A stretch of DNA of 64,000 nt, taken from Leifsonia sp. CL147. Its GTDB lineage: Bacteria; Actinomycetota; Actinomycetes; Actinomycetales; Microbacteriaceae. Location of the stretch: contig NZ_FOTM01000012.1 in assembly GCF_900114565.1 (NCBI RefSeq), positions 1 to 64,000 of the forward strand, given 5' to 3'. Position 1 is the first letter of the stretch, and each line of letters opens with the position of its first letter. Below the pieces are notes generated by a model. The model made no database searches. It was not told where the DNA came from and saw only the letters and a list, made by a program, of their open reading frames with translations. Shown in pieces: positions 42,409 to 49,974 of this stretch. The position numbers were made by a program, and so were the translations under genes.

Positions 42409-42469
42409 TTGACATCATCCCGGCTCTCCCAGCATCATGGTGTCTGCAACGTTGTTCTATAACGTTGTA
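42409..42469 (+). promoter_or_regulatory. Promoter and twin LacI-type operators of the arabinofuranosidase gene
   Basis: TTGACA (42409-42414) is a consensus -35, with CATCAT (42433-42438) as the likely -10. Downstream lie CAACGTTGTT (42447-42456) and TAACGTTGTA (42460-42469), 13 bp apart; both have the CG-centred core of LacI-family operators and would block transcription when bound. Confidence 0.7.
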
Positions 42470-42485
42470 GGAAACCCAGGAGACC

Positions 42486-43991
42486 ATGTCTGAGACACGA
42501 ATCGCCCTCGACCGCTCTGCGCGCGTCGCGACCGTCAACCGCCGCATCTTCGGCTCGTTCGTCGAGCACCTGGGGCGGTGTGTGTACGACGGCATCTACG
42601 AGCCGGGGCACCCCACGGCGAATGAGGACGGATTCCGGCTGGATGTGGTGGAACTGGTGCGGGAGCTCGGCTCGAGCACGATCCGCTACCCGGGCGGCAA
42701 CTTCGTCTCCGGGTTCCGCTGGGAGGACTCGGTCGGGCCCCGCGAGAAGCGCCCGGTCCGCCGCGACCTCGCCTGGCACTCGCTCGAGTCGAACCAGGTC
42801 GGCCTGGACGAGTTCGCCCGCTGGCTGAAGCTGACGGACTCCGAGCTGATGCTCGCCGTCAACCTCGGGACGCGGGGGATCGAGGCGGCACTGGACCTGC
42901 TCGAGTACGCCAACCATCCCTCCGGCACGGCGTTGAGCGACCTCCGGATCGCGAACGGGACGCCCGAGCCGCACGACATCCGCATGTGGTGCCTGGGCAA
43001 CGAGATGGACGGCCCGTGGCAGACCGGCTACATGACGGCCGACGACTACGGCAAGCTGGCCGCCCGCACCGCAGCGGCGATGAAGATGGCCGACGAGCAT
43101 CTCGAGCTCGTCGTCTGCGGCTCGTCCGGTTCCGGGATGCCCACGTTCGGCGAGTGGGAGCGGATCGTCCTGGAGCACGCCTACGAGCACGTCGACTTCG
43201 TCTCCGCCCACGCGTACTACCAGGAGCGCGGCGGCGACCTCGGGTCCTTCCTGGCCTCGTCCGTCGACATGCAGTACTTCATCGACACCGTGGTCGCGAC
43301 GGCGGACCACGTCGGGAACAAGCTGAAGAACCGCAAGAAGATCCAGATCTCGTTCGACGAGTGGAACATCTGGTACCTCGACGAGCACAAGGACTCCGAG
43401 GAGGTCAACCACGAGTGGCGGCACGCGCCGCGCCAGCTGGAGGACGTCTACTCGGTGGCCGACGCGGTCGTCCTCGGCAACCTGCTGATCACCCTGCTGA
43501 AGAACCACGACCGGGTGACCAGCGCATCCCTCGCCCAGCTGGTGAACGTCATCGCTCCGATCATGACGGAGCCCGGCGGAGCGGCGTGGCGGCAGTCGAC
43601 CTTCTTCCCGTTCTCGGTGACCAGTCGCCTCGCTCGCGGCGAGGTGCTCCGGCCGGACATCACGACGGGCACCTACGAGACCGCGGTGTACGGGGCGGCG
43701 GACCTCGTGGATGCTGTCGCCACCTTCGACGAGGCGGACGGCTCCGCCGCACTCTTCGTCGTCAACCGCAGCAGCACCGAGACCCAGACCGTCCAGGTGG
43801 ATGTGCGCGACCTCGGCGTGGAGCGGGTGCGCGAAGCCCTGTCCCTCTGGGACGAGGACGTGTACGCGAAGAACACGCTGGAGGACCAGGAGCGGGTGGG
43901 CCTGCGCCCGACGCCCGTCGCCTCCCTGGCCGACGGCGTCCTCACCCTGGAGCTCCCCCCGGTCTCCTGGACCGGCGTCTCCCTCGGCTGA
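42486..43991 (+). CDS. abfA: Alpha-L-arabinofuranosidase, GH51
   Basis: A 501-residue GH51 retaining enzyme that releases arabinose from arabinan or arabinoxylan fragments. The N-terminus reads NRRIFGSFVEHLGRCVYDGI. The acid/base Glu173 is in WCLGNEMDGPW and the nucleophile Glu292 in ISFDEWNIWY. A C-terminal beta domain closes with LELPPVSWTGVSL. There is no signal peptide, so it acts in the cytoplasm on imported oligosaccharides. CCAGGAGACC precedes the ATG. No transporter is linked in this window. Confidence 0.95.
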   Translation: MSETRIALDRSARVATVNRRIFGSFVEHLGRCVYDGIYEPGHPTANEDGFRLDVVELVRELGSSTIRYPGGNFVSGFRWEDSVGPREKRPVRRDLAWHSLESNQVGLDEFARWLKLTDSELMLAVNLGTRGIEAALDLLEYANHPSGTALSDLRIANGTPEPHDIRMWCLGNEMDGPWQTGYMTADDYGKLAARTAAAMKMADEHLELVVCGSSGSGMPTFGEWERIVLEHAYEHVDFVSAHAYYQERGGDLGSFLASSVDMQYFIDTVVATADHVGNKLKNRKKIQISFDEWNIWYLDEHKDSEEVNHEWRHAPRQLEDVYSVADAVVLGNLLITLLKNHDRVTSASLAQLVNVIAPIMTEPGGAAWRQSTFFPFSVTSRLARGEVLRPDITTGTYETAVYGAADLVDAVATFDEADGSAALFVVNRSSTETQTVQVDVRDLGVERVREALSLWDEDVYAKNTLEDQERVGLRPTPVASLADGVLTLELPPVSWTGVSLG

Positions 43992-44003
43992 CCCCCGCAG
44001 GCT

Positions 44004-44032
44004 CAGCCGGCCGCGGAGGACGCGGCCGGCTG
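44004..44032. terminator. Bidirectional hairpin after the arabinofuranosidase gene
   Basis: CAGCCGGCCGCG and CGCGGCCGGCTG form a perfect 12-bp stem around GAGGA, 13 bp after the stop and before the convergent gene. A GC-rich block of GGGCGCC-type repeats (44033-44100) follows. Confidence 0.7.
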
Positions 44033-44120
44033 GGCGCGCACGGGCGCCGCGCCGGACGCCGGGCGCCGCGCCGGGCGCCGGGCGCTGGGCCGGGCGCCGG
44101 TCGGCTGCTCGCGGCCGCGA

Positions 44121-45374
44121 TCAGCGGCACTGGCCGGCGACCGCGATCTGCTCGTCGCTCGGCCGGCCGTACGCCTCGATGCCGGACCCGGCCACATCGA
44201 AGCCCATCGAGATGGCCCAGGCGGTGGCCCACATCTCGTCGTCGTCCCGGAACGCAGGGCCGTCGAAGAGCGCCTTGCACGCCGGCCGCACCACCTGGGA
44301 GTGACCGACCTCGTGCGTGATCAGGGCTTTCGCATTCACATCCCCGCGTTCCCAGCCGTCCTGGATGGGGAAGTTCAGGTCGATCGTGGCCCAGCCGCCG
44401 TCTCCCTCGTGGTACTGCGTGGTGCCGGAGTACCAGCCCTCGCCTAAGCCTCTGACCTCGGCGTGCCATTCGAAGTCGAGCGTGACCCCGTGCGCGATCG
44501 AGCGCGCGTACGCCTCGATCTGCGCCCGGATCGGGTACGCCGGGTCCTGCTTCTCCGCCTCGCCCGCCGCCTGGGAAGCGGTCACTGCATCCGTCGCCTG
44601 GATGAGGTACACCAGCCCCGTGCCGCCGAACGCCCCGGTCACCACGCCGCCGGCCCCGGCGTCGATGGCGTGCCGCAGGTCGACCTTGCTCGCGTAGGTC
44701 GCCGAATCGTCCGCCGTCAGCACCTGCTCGCCGTGGGCGGCCAGTTCGCGGTACACGTCGTGTGCGCTGGTCGAGAACACCGCCTGCGCCGCATCCAGCG
44801 CCTTCAGCTCCGCGGCCCGGGTTCGTGCGAGGCGGTGCTCGTCGTGGGCGAGCTGCGCCTTGTGCTGCACATCGCCGATGACGGTCCAGGGCATCAGATC
44901 CGCGCTGGCCGCCGTGACCTTCGGCGGCGTGAACACGGCAAAGGGGAGCTTGACGCTCTTCGCCTCCAGGTCCGCCTCGGCATCGGAGAGAGCTTTCGCC
45001 GTCGCCGCTGCCAGGTAGTCCGGACGCGGATGGTCGGTGAACACGGCCATCGAGAACAGGGACGCGCGGGCCTTGTCCAGGGCGATCTCGCGTTCGTCCG
45101 TCACGTCGGTCAGCGCCTTCGAGGCGGCGACCACCTCGCGATAGGCGGAGGTCGACTGCACGGTTGCGATCGCCTGCCAGGCGTATCCCGCGCCGGTCAC
45201 CGCCCCCGCCGCCAGCAGCACGGTTGCGGTGATCGTCACCCAGAGGCGCCATCTCCGGGTGCGAGGCGCCGGCAGCGCTGCCGCGGGCTGTGCTTCCGGT
45301 GCCTGTGCTTCCGCCGGCTGCGCTGGCGCGGGCTGTGCTTCCGGTGCCTGCTCGGTCGTCTCCGCATCGGTCAC
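44121..45374 (-). CDS. Putative membrane-anchored zinc metalloprotease (HEVGH)
   Basis: A 417-residue protein. It has an acidic, Pro/Ala/Gln-rich cytoplasmic tail of about 40 residues, one membrane helix (VTITATVLLAAGAVTGAGYA), and a long extracellular helical region (KALTDVTDEREIALDKARAS). A C-terminal domain contains ITHEVGHSQV (His354, Glu355, His358) with DDDEMWATAW downstream. HExxH followed by a later Glu is the pattern of gluzincin-type proteases. The C-terminal domain resembles the peptidase folds used on cell-wall or adhesin substrates, but the family is not identified. GTG start with a G-rich upstream site. Confidence 0.7.
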   Translation of the reverse strand: MTDAETTEQAPEAQPAPAQPAEAQAPEAQPAAALPAPRTRRWRLWVTITATVLLAAGAVTGAGYAWQAIATVQSTSAYREVVAASKALTDVTDEREIALDKARASLFSMAVFTDHPRPDYLAAATAKALSDAEADLEAKSVKLPFAVFTPPKVTAASADLMPWTVIGDVQHKAQLAHDEHRLARTRAAELKALDAAQAVFSTSAHDVYRELAAHGEQVLTADDSATYASKVDLRHAIDAGAGGVVTGAFGGTGLVYLIQATDAVTASQAAGEAEKQDPAYPIRAQIEAYARSIAHGVTLDFEWHAEVRGLGEGWYSGTTQYHEGDGGWATIDLNFPIQDGWERGDVNAKALITHEVGHSQVVRPACKALFDGPAFRDDDEMWATAWAISMGFDVAGSGIEAYGRPSDEQIAVAGQCR

Positions 45375-45573
45375 TGCTGGTCCCCCCGGTTCGTGGTCGT
45401 CTGGTGCGGATCCGCCGCATCCCAGCGCGCAGCTCCCCCAGAAGAAGACGCTAGCGTGTCGCGGACATGACGCCCACCACCCCTAACGGGCCGCGCACAG
45501 CGGGACGCGGTCAGCCGCGTCGGCCGGCATGCCTCTGACCTCACGCACAGGGAGCGCCGGATAGTTTACGGAT

Positions 45574-46149
45574 GTGAACGATCTCCGGCTCGACCCCGGG
45601 CGCACCGCGCTCCTCATCATGGATGTCCAGCAGGGCATCCTCTCGCGTCATCCCGATCCCGACGCCTTCGTGGCCGGACTCGTGCGGGCCCGCGACGCCG
45701 CCCGCGACGCCGGGCTGGCCGTCGGCTACGTGCGCGTGGCTCTGACCGCGGAGGAGGCGGAGCGCATCCCGGCGGCCTCGCGCTTCGCCGGATCGGCCGC
45801 CCGGCTGGACGCCGAGAGTCCGGCCACGCAGTTCGACGATCGCCTCGCGCCGGCCTCGGGCGAGATCGTGGTCCGGAAGCGGCGGGTCGGCGCCTTCAGC
45901 ACCACCGACCTGGCCGCCCGGCTTGCGGAGCGAGGAATCGACACCCTCGTCCTCACCGGCATCGCGACCGCCGGCGTCGTGCTCTCGACCGTCCGCGACG
46001 CCTCGGACCGCGACTTCCGCCTGGTCGTCCTCGAGGATGGATGCTGGGACTCGGACGCCGAGGTGCACCGCGTCCTCACCGAGAAGGTGTTCCCGCGCGG
46101 CGGCGTGACGGTCGCCTCCCTCGAGGAGTTCAGCGCGTCGCTGCGGTGA
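45574..46149 (+). CDS. Isochorismatase-fold hydrolase, catalytic Cys replaced
   Basis: A 191-residue cysteine-hydrolase-fold protein. Asp17 is in LLIMDVQQGIL and Lys102 in VVRKRRVGAF, two members of the usual triad. The third position, normally Cys in TSGCV, reads ATAGVVLSTV (Val135), as in some non-amidase members. The substrate is unknown. TAGTTT (45562-45567) lies 6 nt before the GTG, so the mRNA is probably leaderless. Its 3' end overlaps the convergent DUF4386 gene by 20 bp. Confidence 0.85.
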   Translation: MNDLRLDPGRTALLIMDVQQGILSRHPDPDAFVAGLVRARDAARDAGLAVGYVRVALTAEEAERIPAASRFAGSAARLDAESPATQFDDRLAPASGEIVVRKRRVGAFSTTDLAARLAERGIDTLVLTGIATAGVVLSTVRDASDRDFRLVVLEDGCWDSDAEVHRVLTEKVFPRGGVTVASLEEFSASLR

Positions 46150-46849
46150 CGGTCGTCGGCGCCCGCGTCGCGTCCGGCGACCCTGCCCGGAATCCGCGCA
46201 CGCTTAGGTAGATGCCGAGGAACGCCTCCCAGACGAATTCGGGGAGGGTGGCGACCGCCGACCACGGCGACACCTGATCGTAGGCGCCGAGCAGCACGGC
46301 GACGCCCGAGAGGGAGACCAGCGGGCCGGCGATCATGCCGAGGACCGCCCAGCCGCGGGGCACGAGTCCGGCGCGGAACAGCATCCAGCCGAGGATCAGG
46401 CCGTTGCCGAGGCCGACGACGAAACCGGGGCCGAGCAGGAACGTCCATCCGTGCAGCGCCACCAGGGCCTGCGCGACCACCACCGCGGCCGCCTCCGTAC
46501 CGCCCGACGCCGCGCCGTTCTCGCGGAGGGTCACGACGGCGAGCAGGCTGAGGATCCCGACGGCGATGAGGGCCGACTCCATCACGCGGGCGACCACGTA
46601 GGCGAGCGCGAGGGACGGGCTCGTGCGGCGCAGCACCGGATAGAGAACGAGAGCGGTGCCGAGGTTGGCGATGACGAGGGCGATCTCCAGCAGGGCGCCG
46701 GCGAGGACCGGGGCGGTAGGACCGGCGACGACGTAGTGGGGGTCGGTCAGGATGGGGCCGTACAGCAGCGCGCCGGGGATCGACGTGGCGAAGGTGAGCA
46801 GGAAGAAGACGCCCGCGGCGAGCGAACGGCGGCGGTCGTAGGGATGCAT
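46130..46849 (-). CDS. DUF4386 family membrane protein
   Basis: A 239-residue protein with six helices. It shows RRSLAAGVFFLLTFATSIPG at the start and the DUF4386 features LVLYPVLRRTSPSLALAYV, RVMESALIAVGILSLLAVV, GLGNGLILGWMLFRAGLVPR and PEFVWEAFLGIYLSVRGF. Function is unknown. It is divergent from a TetR regulator and the two share twin palindromic operators, so it is probably that regulator's target. The ATG at 46849 follows GAGGACC on the minus strand. Confidence 0.88.
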   Translation of the reverse strand: MHPYDRRRSLAAGVFFLLTFATSIPGALLYGPILTDPHYVVAGPTAPVLAGALLEIALVIANLGTALVLYPVLRRTSPSLALAYVVARVMESALIAVGILSLLAVVTLRENGAASGGTEAAAVVVAQALVALHGWTFLLGPGFVVGLGNGLILGWMLFRAGLVPRGWAVLGMIAGPLVSLSGVAVLLGAYDQVSPWSAVATLPEFVWEAFLGIYLSVRGFRAGSPDATRAPTTVTAATR

Positions 46850-46868
46850 GCTGGTCCTCTCGGGCGGA

Positions 46869-46885
46869 GGTGTACGGCGTACACC
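46869..46885. promoter_or_regulatory. TetR-type operator 1
   Basis: GGTGTACGGCGTACACC is a palindrome with 8-bp arms and is nearly identical to the copy at 46903-46919, 34 bp away, between the divergent DUF4386 and tetR-type genes. Confidence 0.85.
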
Positions 46886-46902
46886 ACTCGGAGATGACTG
46901 TA

Positions 46903-46919
46903 GGTGTACGCTGTACACC
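46903..46919. promoter_or_regulatory. TetR-type operator 2, abutting the regulator start
   Basis: GGTGTACGCTGTACACC ends one base before the regulator ATG. Its arms match those of operator 1, so bound repressor would block both divergent transcripts. Confidence 0.85.
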
Positions 46920-47618
46920 ATGTCAAGGGAAGGATCGTCGACGCCGCGACCCGGCCTCACGACCGACCGTGTGATCGACGCCGGGCTCGCCCTCGCGGAC
47001 AGCGAAGGACTGGACGGACTCAGCATGCGAACGCTCGCGCAGCGGCTGGGCGTGGTTCCGATGGCGCTCTACAAGCACGTCGCCAACAAGGACGATCTCC
47101 TCGACGGCATGGTCGATCGGGTCTGGGCGGAGGTGGAGGCGCCATCGGCCGACCACACCTGGCGGGACGGGATGCGCCGCCGCTCGCTCTCGCTCCGCCG
47201 CGCGCTGCTCCGGCACCGCTGGGCGGTCGGCCTCATGGAGTCGCGGCTGCGCCCGGGCTTCGCGAACCTCCACCAGCACAACGCCATGATGGGATGCCTC
47301 CGGCGCTCGGGATTCTCCTTCCGCACGACCGTGCACGTGACCTCGGCGCTCGATGCGTACGTCTACGGCTTCGCCCTGCAGGAGAAGACGCTGCCGTTCG
47401 ACACCCCGGAGGAGTCCGGTGCGGTGGCCGAGCAGAAGCTCGACGCGACCCCGCCCGGATTCGCCGAGCACTTCCCGTACCTCCTCGAAGTGGTTTCCGA
47501 GCTGGCCCGGGCCGGTTACGACTACGACGAGGAGTTCGTCACCGGCCTCGACCTCATCCTCGACGCGGTCGAGCGGGCGCGTCCGGGCTGGGCGACGGCC
47601 GAGGCCACGCCGGCCTGA
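46920..47618 (+). CDS. TetR-family transcriptional regulator
   Basis: A 232-residue repressor. The helix-turn-helix reads GLDGLSMRTLAQRLGVVPMA and LYKHVANKDDLLDGMVDRVW, the pattern of the TetR/TetR_C group. The rest is an all-helical ligand domain. The ATG at 46920 sits directly after operator 2 and no ribosome-binding site fits outside the palindrome, so a leaderless or very short-leader mRNA is likely. It probably controls itself and the divergent DUF4386 gene. Confidence 0.9.
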   Translation: MSREGSSTPRPGLTTDRVIDAGLALADSEGLDGLSMRTLAQRLGVVPMALYKHVANKDDLLDGMVDRVWAEVEAPSADHTWRDGMRRRSLSLRRALLRHRWAVGLMESRLRPGFANLHQHNAMMGCLRRSGFSFRTTVHVTSALDAYVYGFALQEKTLPFDTPEESGAVAEQKLDATPPGFAEHFPYLLEVVSELARAGYDYDEEFVTGLDLILDAVERARPGWATAEATPA

Positions 47619-47659
47619 GAGTCCTCCACAGCAGCCGGCTCGTGGGGCAGAATGTCGGC

Positions 47660-48307
47660 ATGGCGCAGCTGCGGAGTGAGCGGGGTCTCGACCGGCTGGT
47701 CAACTTCTCGGACGCCACGGTCGCGATCGCGATCACGCTGCTCATCCTGCCGCTGGTCGACGCGGCCACGCACATCGGTGGGGAGCCCTTCGACGCGTTC
47801 TACGCGAAGTACCAGTGGGAGATCCTGGCGTTCGTGGTCTCGTTCGCCGTGATCGCGCGGTTCTGGGTGGTGCACCACCGCATCTTCGAATCGGTCCGCG
47901 CCTACTCGTCCTCGCTGGTCTGGGCGAACTTCCTGTGGCTCTTCTCGATCGTGATCATCCCGTTCACGGCGAACGTGCTCTCGAACGGAAGCGGCCAGCG
48001 GACCGACATCAACGCGCTGTACATCGGCAACCTGCTGCTCGCGGCGATCGCCTCTCAGCTCATGGGCCTCGTGCTCGTCCGCCACCCCGGTCTCATGTCC
48101 GAGGAGGCGCGTGCGACGCGCGACCGCACGAGCGGCATCGCAGAACTCATCCTCATGGCGGCGGCGCTGGTCCTTGCCACCCTCGTCCCGGCCGTGGGGA
48201 TGTTCTGGCTCTTCCTCCTGTTCCTCGCCGGTCCGCTCCACGGGCTGTTCCGCCGCGTGGTCTATGGGCCGGCCGCCGGCCGGCGGGCTTCCCGAACGGA
48301 CAGCTGA
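47660..48307 (+). CDS. TMEM175-family (DUF1211) potassium channel-like protein
   Basis: A 215-residue, six-helix protein. Near the N-terminus it has VNFSDATVAIAITLLILPLV, the FSD-containing pore helix signature of bacterial TMEM175 channels. RFWVVHHRIFE and LVWANFLWLFSIVIIPFTA follow as in that family. Bacterial members form tetrameric potassium-permeable channels. An in-frame GTG at 47642 would add six residues. Confidence 0.88.
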   Translation: MAQLRSERGLDRLVNFSDATVAIAITLLILPLVDAATHIGGEPFDAFYAKYQWEILAFVVSFAVIARFWVVHHRIFESVRAYSSSLVWANFLWLFSIVIIPFTANVLSNGSGQRTDINALYIGNLLLAAIASQLMGLVLVRHPGLMSEEARATRDRTSGIAELILMAAALVLATLVPAVGMFWLFLLFLAGPLHGLFRRVVYGPAAGRRASRTDS

Positions 48308-48323
48308 GGTCTAGGTTCGGGTC

Positions 48324-48512
48324 ATGCGACCAAAGACCCTCTTCATCCTGGCGATCGTCGCCTTCGCCTACCTGCTCGGTGCGCGCGCAGGCCGCGAGCG
48401 CTACGAGCAGATCACCGGTGCCGTCAGCTCGTTCTGGAACTCCCCGGACGTGAAGAAGGCCCGCAAGAAGGCGAAGGCGGAGGCCGAGAAGGCCCGCAGG
48501 CGCTACGCCTGA
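48324..48512 (+). CDS. Small membrane-anchored Lys/Ala-rich protein
   Basis: The 62-residue product has an N-terminal helix (TLFILAIVAFAYLLGARAG), a short linker and a charged Ala/Lys/Glu helix (KKARKKAKAEAEKARRRYA). The layout resembles YtxH-like proteins, but it is too short for a firm call. TAGGTT (48312-48317) is 6 nt before the ATG, a leaderless-type start, which supports a real gene. Confidence 0.7.
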   Translation: MRPKTLFILAIVAFAYLLGARAGRERYEQITGAVSSFWNSPDVKKARKKAKAEAEKARRRYA

Positions 48513-48541
48513 CCCGGCCGCTCGGCGCCGGGCCGGGATCG

Positions 48542-48631
48542 CGACGACCGACTTCGCCTCGACGACCGACTTCGCCTCGACGACCGACTTCGCCGCGATG
48601 ACCGACTTCGCCGCGATGACCGACCTCGCCT
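48542..48631. repeat. 18-bp minisatellite, five units
   Basis: Units of the form GACGACCGACTTCGCCTC start at 48542, 48560, 48578, 48596 and 48614. The first two are identical and the last three differ at one to three positions. The array ends at the stop codon of the minus-strand repeat-protein gene and begins 30 bp after the preceding plus-strand gene. No CRISPR features are present. Confidence 0.9.
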
Positions 48632-48855
48632 CAGGGCTTGTCGTAATCGCTCTCGGTGTACTCGCCCTCGGCCGCCTCGGCGGGCTCGTCCACTCCGGTG
48701 TAGCTGCCCTCCGTCGCAGCCTCAGGACCGACGCCCTCCGTCTCGGTGTACTGGCCGTGGACCGTCCGCTCGTGCGGCGCCTCCCCGTCGACCTCCGTGT
48801 AACTGCCTTCGAGGTTCTTGCGTGCGTCGCCGCTCGGCTGCTCTGGGTTGCTCAT
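48631..48855 (-). CDS. Small acidic protein with four GxYT repeats
   Basis: The 74-residue product contains GSYTEVDGE, GQYTETEGV, GSYTGVDEP and GEYTESDYD, four copies of a GxYT(E/G)x(D/E) motif spaced about 15-18 residues apart, in an acidic, hydrophilic background without signal peptide. The regular motif and good codon bias support a real protein. I recognise no function; a binding scaffold is one possibility. Confidence 0.65.
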   Translation of the reverse strand: MSNPEQPSGDARKNLEGSYTEVDGEAPHERTVHGQYTETEGVGPEAATEGSYTGVDEPAEAAEGEYTESDYDKP

Positions 48856-48905
48856 ACGAGGGACACTACGCCGCGCCGGGTCGCTCGGCCATAGCCTCCG
48901 CGACC

Positions 48906-48914
48906 TGTGGATAA
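48906..48914 (-). promoter_or_regulatory. Isolated DnaA box
   Basis: TGTGGATAA is a perfect reverse-strand DnaA box in a 198-bp gap between two small acidic-protein genes. Confidence 0.45.
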
Positions 48915-49053
48915 CGTAGTCGCCCGCCCACAGGCGCGAGCGGTCTGCGCCCGTCAGACCGACGAGGGGCGGGTGGATGAGCGGCGACGCGCACCCCGGC
49001 GCCGGTCGGCGACCCCCTTGCGGGCGTAGACGGTTCGGCGTTTCGTGGATCGC

Positions 49054-49269
49054 ATGACCGATTCGCGCGAAGAACAGGAGCCGATCACCGGCAACGACCC
49101 CACCAACGGGCTGGCCGGTGACCTCGAGGGCGACGATGGCGGCGCCATCGAGCCCACGGCGGACGAGAACGTGATCCTGGATGTGATCCCGGACCTGGAC
49201 GACGCCCGCCGACCGGACGACGAGGGCGACGACTCAGCCACCCCGTACAGCGAAGAGGGCAAGCCGTAA
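49054..49269 (+). CDS. Small acidic hydrophilic protein
   Basis: The 71-residue product is rich in Asp, Glu and Gly (DLEGDDGGAIEPTADENVIL) and ends TPYSEEGKP. The ATG at 49054 is preferred to the GTG at 49045. There is no signal or membrane segment. It is followed after 21 bp by a second acidic protein, so they may form an operon. Likely disordered; function unknown. Confidence 0.6.
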   Translation: MTDSREEQEPITGNDPTNGLAGDLEGDDGGAIEPTADENVILDVIPDLDDARRPDDEGDDSATPYSEEGKP

Positions 49270-49290
49270 GGCGCCAGGAAGGAGCGGAGC

Positions 49291-49638
49291 ATGAGCGATA
49301 CCAGCGGACTTCCGAACGCGGATGCCGAGGGCGTTCCCGCCGAGGACCGGCCGGAGCGATTCGAGGAGGGTGCTGCCGGCGATGAGCAGGGCGCTGCCGG
49401 CGACGCGGAGGGTGCTGCCGGTGACCGCGATGCACAGGCGGCGGAGCCGGCCGAGACCGAGCCCGGCCAGGCGGGCGATCTCACGGACCCGGGCGCGCCG
49501 GCCACGTCGCCCGGAGGAGCCGAGGACGTGAGCGCCGGCGGCGAAAGCGACACGGCTGAGCCTCCGCCTGCCGGCTTCGATCCGGCGGACCATCCGTCGA
49601 ATCCGGACCTCGTGGCCCGCACCGAGCCACCGGACTGA
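49291..49638 (+). CDS. Low-complexity acidic protein with EGAAGD repeats
   Basis: The 115-residue product carries three EGAAGD-like units (EEGAAGDEQGAAGDAEGAAG) and is dominated by Glu, Asp, Gly, Ala and Pro. AAGGAGCGGAGC is a strong ribosome-binding site. It appears intrinsically disordered and cytoplasmic. The repeat is encoded by 21- and 24-nt units. Function unknown. Confidence 0.65.
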   Translation: MSDTSGLPNADAEGVPAEDRPERFEEGAAGDEQGAAGDAEGAAGDRDAQAAEPAETEPGQAGDLTDPGAPATSPGGAEDVSAGGESDTAEPPPAGFDPADHPSNPDLVARTEPPD

Positions 49639-49671
49639 TCGACCATCCCAGCCACCGGCCAGGCGCCGGTG

Positions 49672-49712
49672 CCAATCGGCCCCGCCCCCTCATCCCAGGC
49701 GGGGTCGATTGG
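49672..49712. terminator. Bidirectional terminator-like hairpin
   Basis: CCAATCGGCCCCGCC and GGCGGGGTCGATTGG form a 15-bp stem with one mismatch around an 11-nt loop. It lies between the convergent acidic-protein gene and the small membrane-protein gene. Confidence 0.7.
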
Positions 49713-49757
49713 CGTCCGGGCGCCTCGATGATCTCGGCGTGCCGGTGTTGAGCGCCT

Positions 49758-49952
49758 TCAGGCGGGCGGCCGGCCCGCGAGCCAGACCGCGCCCGCTGCC
49801 AGTCCGAGCGCGCACAGGGCGACTCCCACCCCGAGCACGGGGGCGTCGCCGCCGGTCGGGGGGAGGAGCAGCCCGGCCAGGAACAGCAGCGCGCCGACGT
49901 TGAGCAGCACCGCCGCAAGCCAGCCGAGAGTCGTGCGCAGCGTCGCGTTCAT
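49758..49952 (-). CDS. Small two-helix membrane protein
   Basis: The 64-residue product has two hydrophobic helices (LAAVLLNVGALLFLAGLLL and VLGVGVALCALGLAAGAVWL) joined by a Pro/Gly/Asp turn. The longer upstream frame is rejected because it runs into the next gene. TACGCT lies 7 nt before the ATG on the minus strand, a possible leaderless start. No family recognised. Confidence 0.6.
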   Translation of the reverse strand: MNATLRTTLGWLAAVLLNVGALLFLAGLLLPPTGGDAPVLGVGVALCALGLAAGAVWLAGRPPA

Positions 49953-49974
49953 CTCGGGTAGCGTAGCCCGGCGG

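Noticed and set aside
48542-48631. CRISPR array
   Set aside because: Units are 18 bp, directly abutting without spacers, and no cas gene is present.
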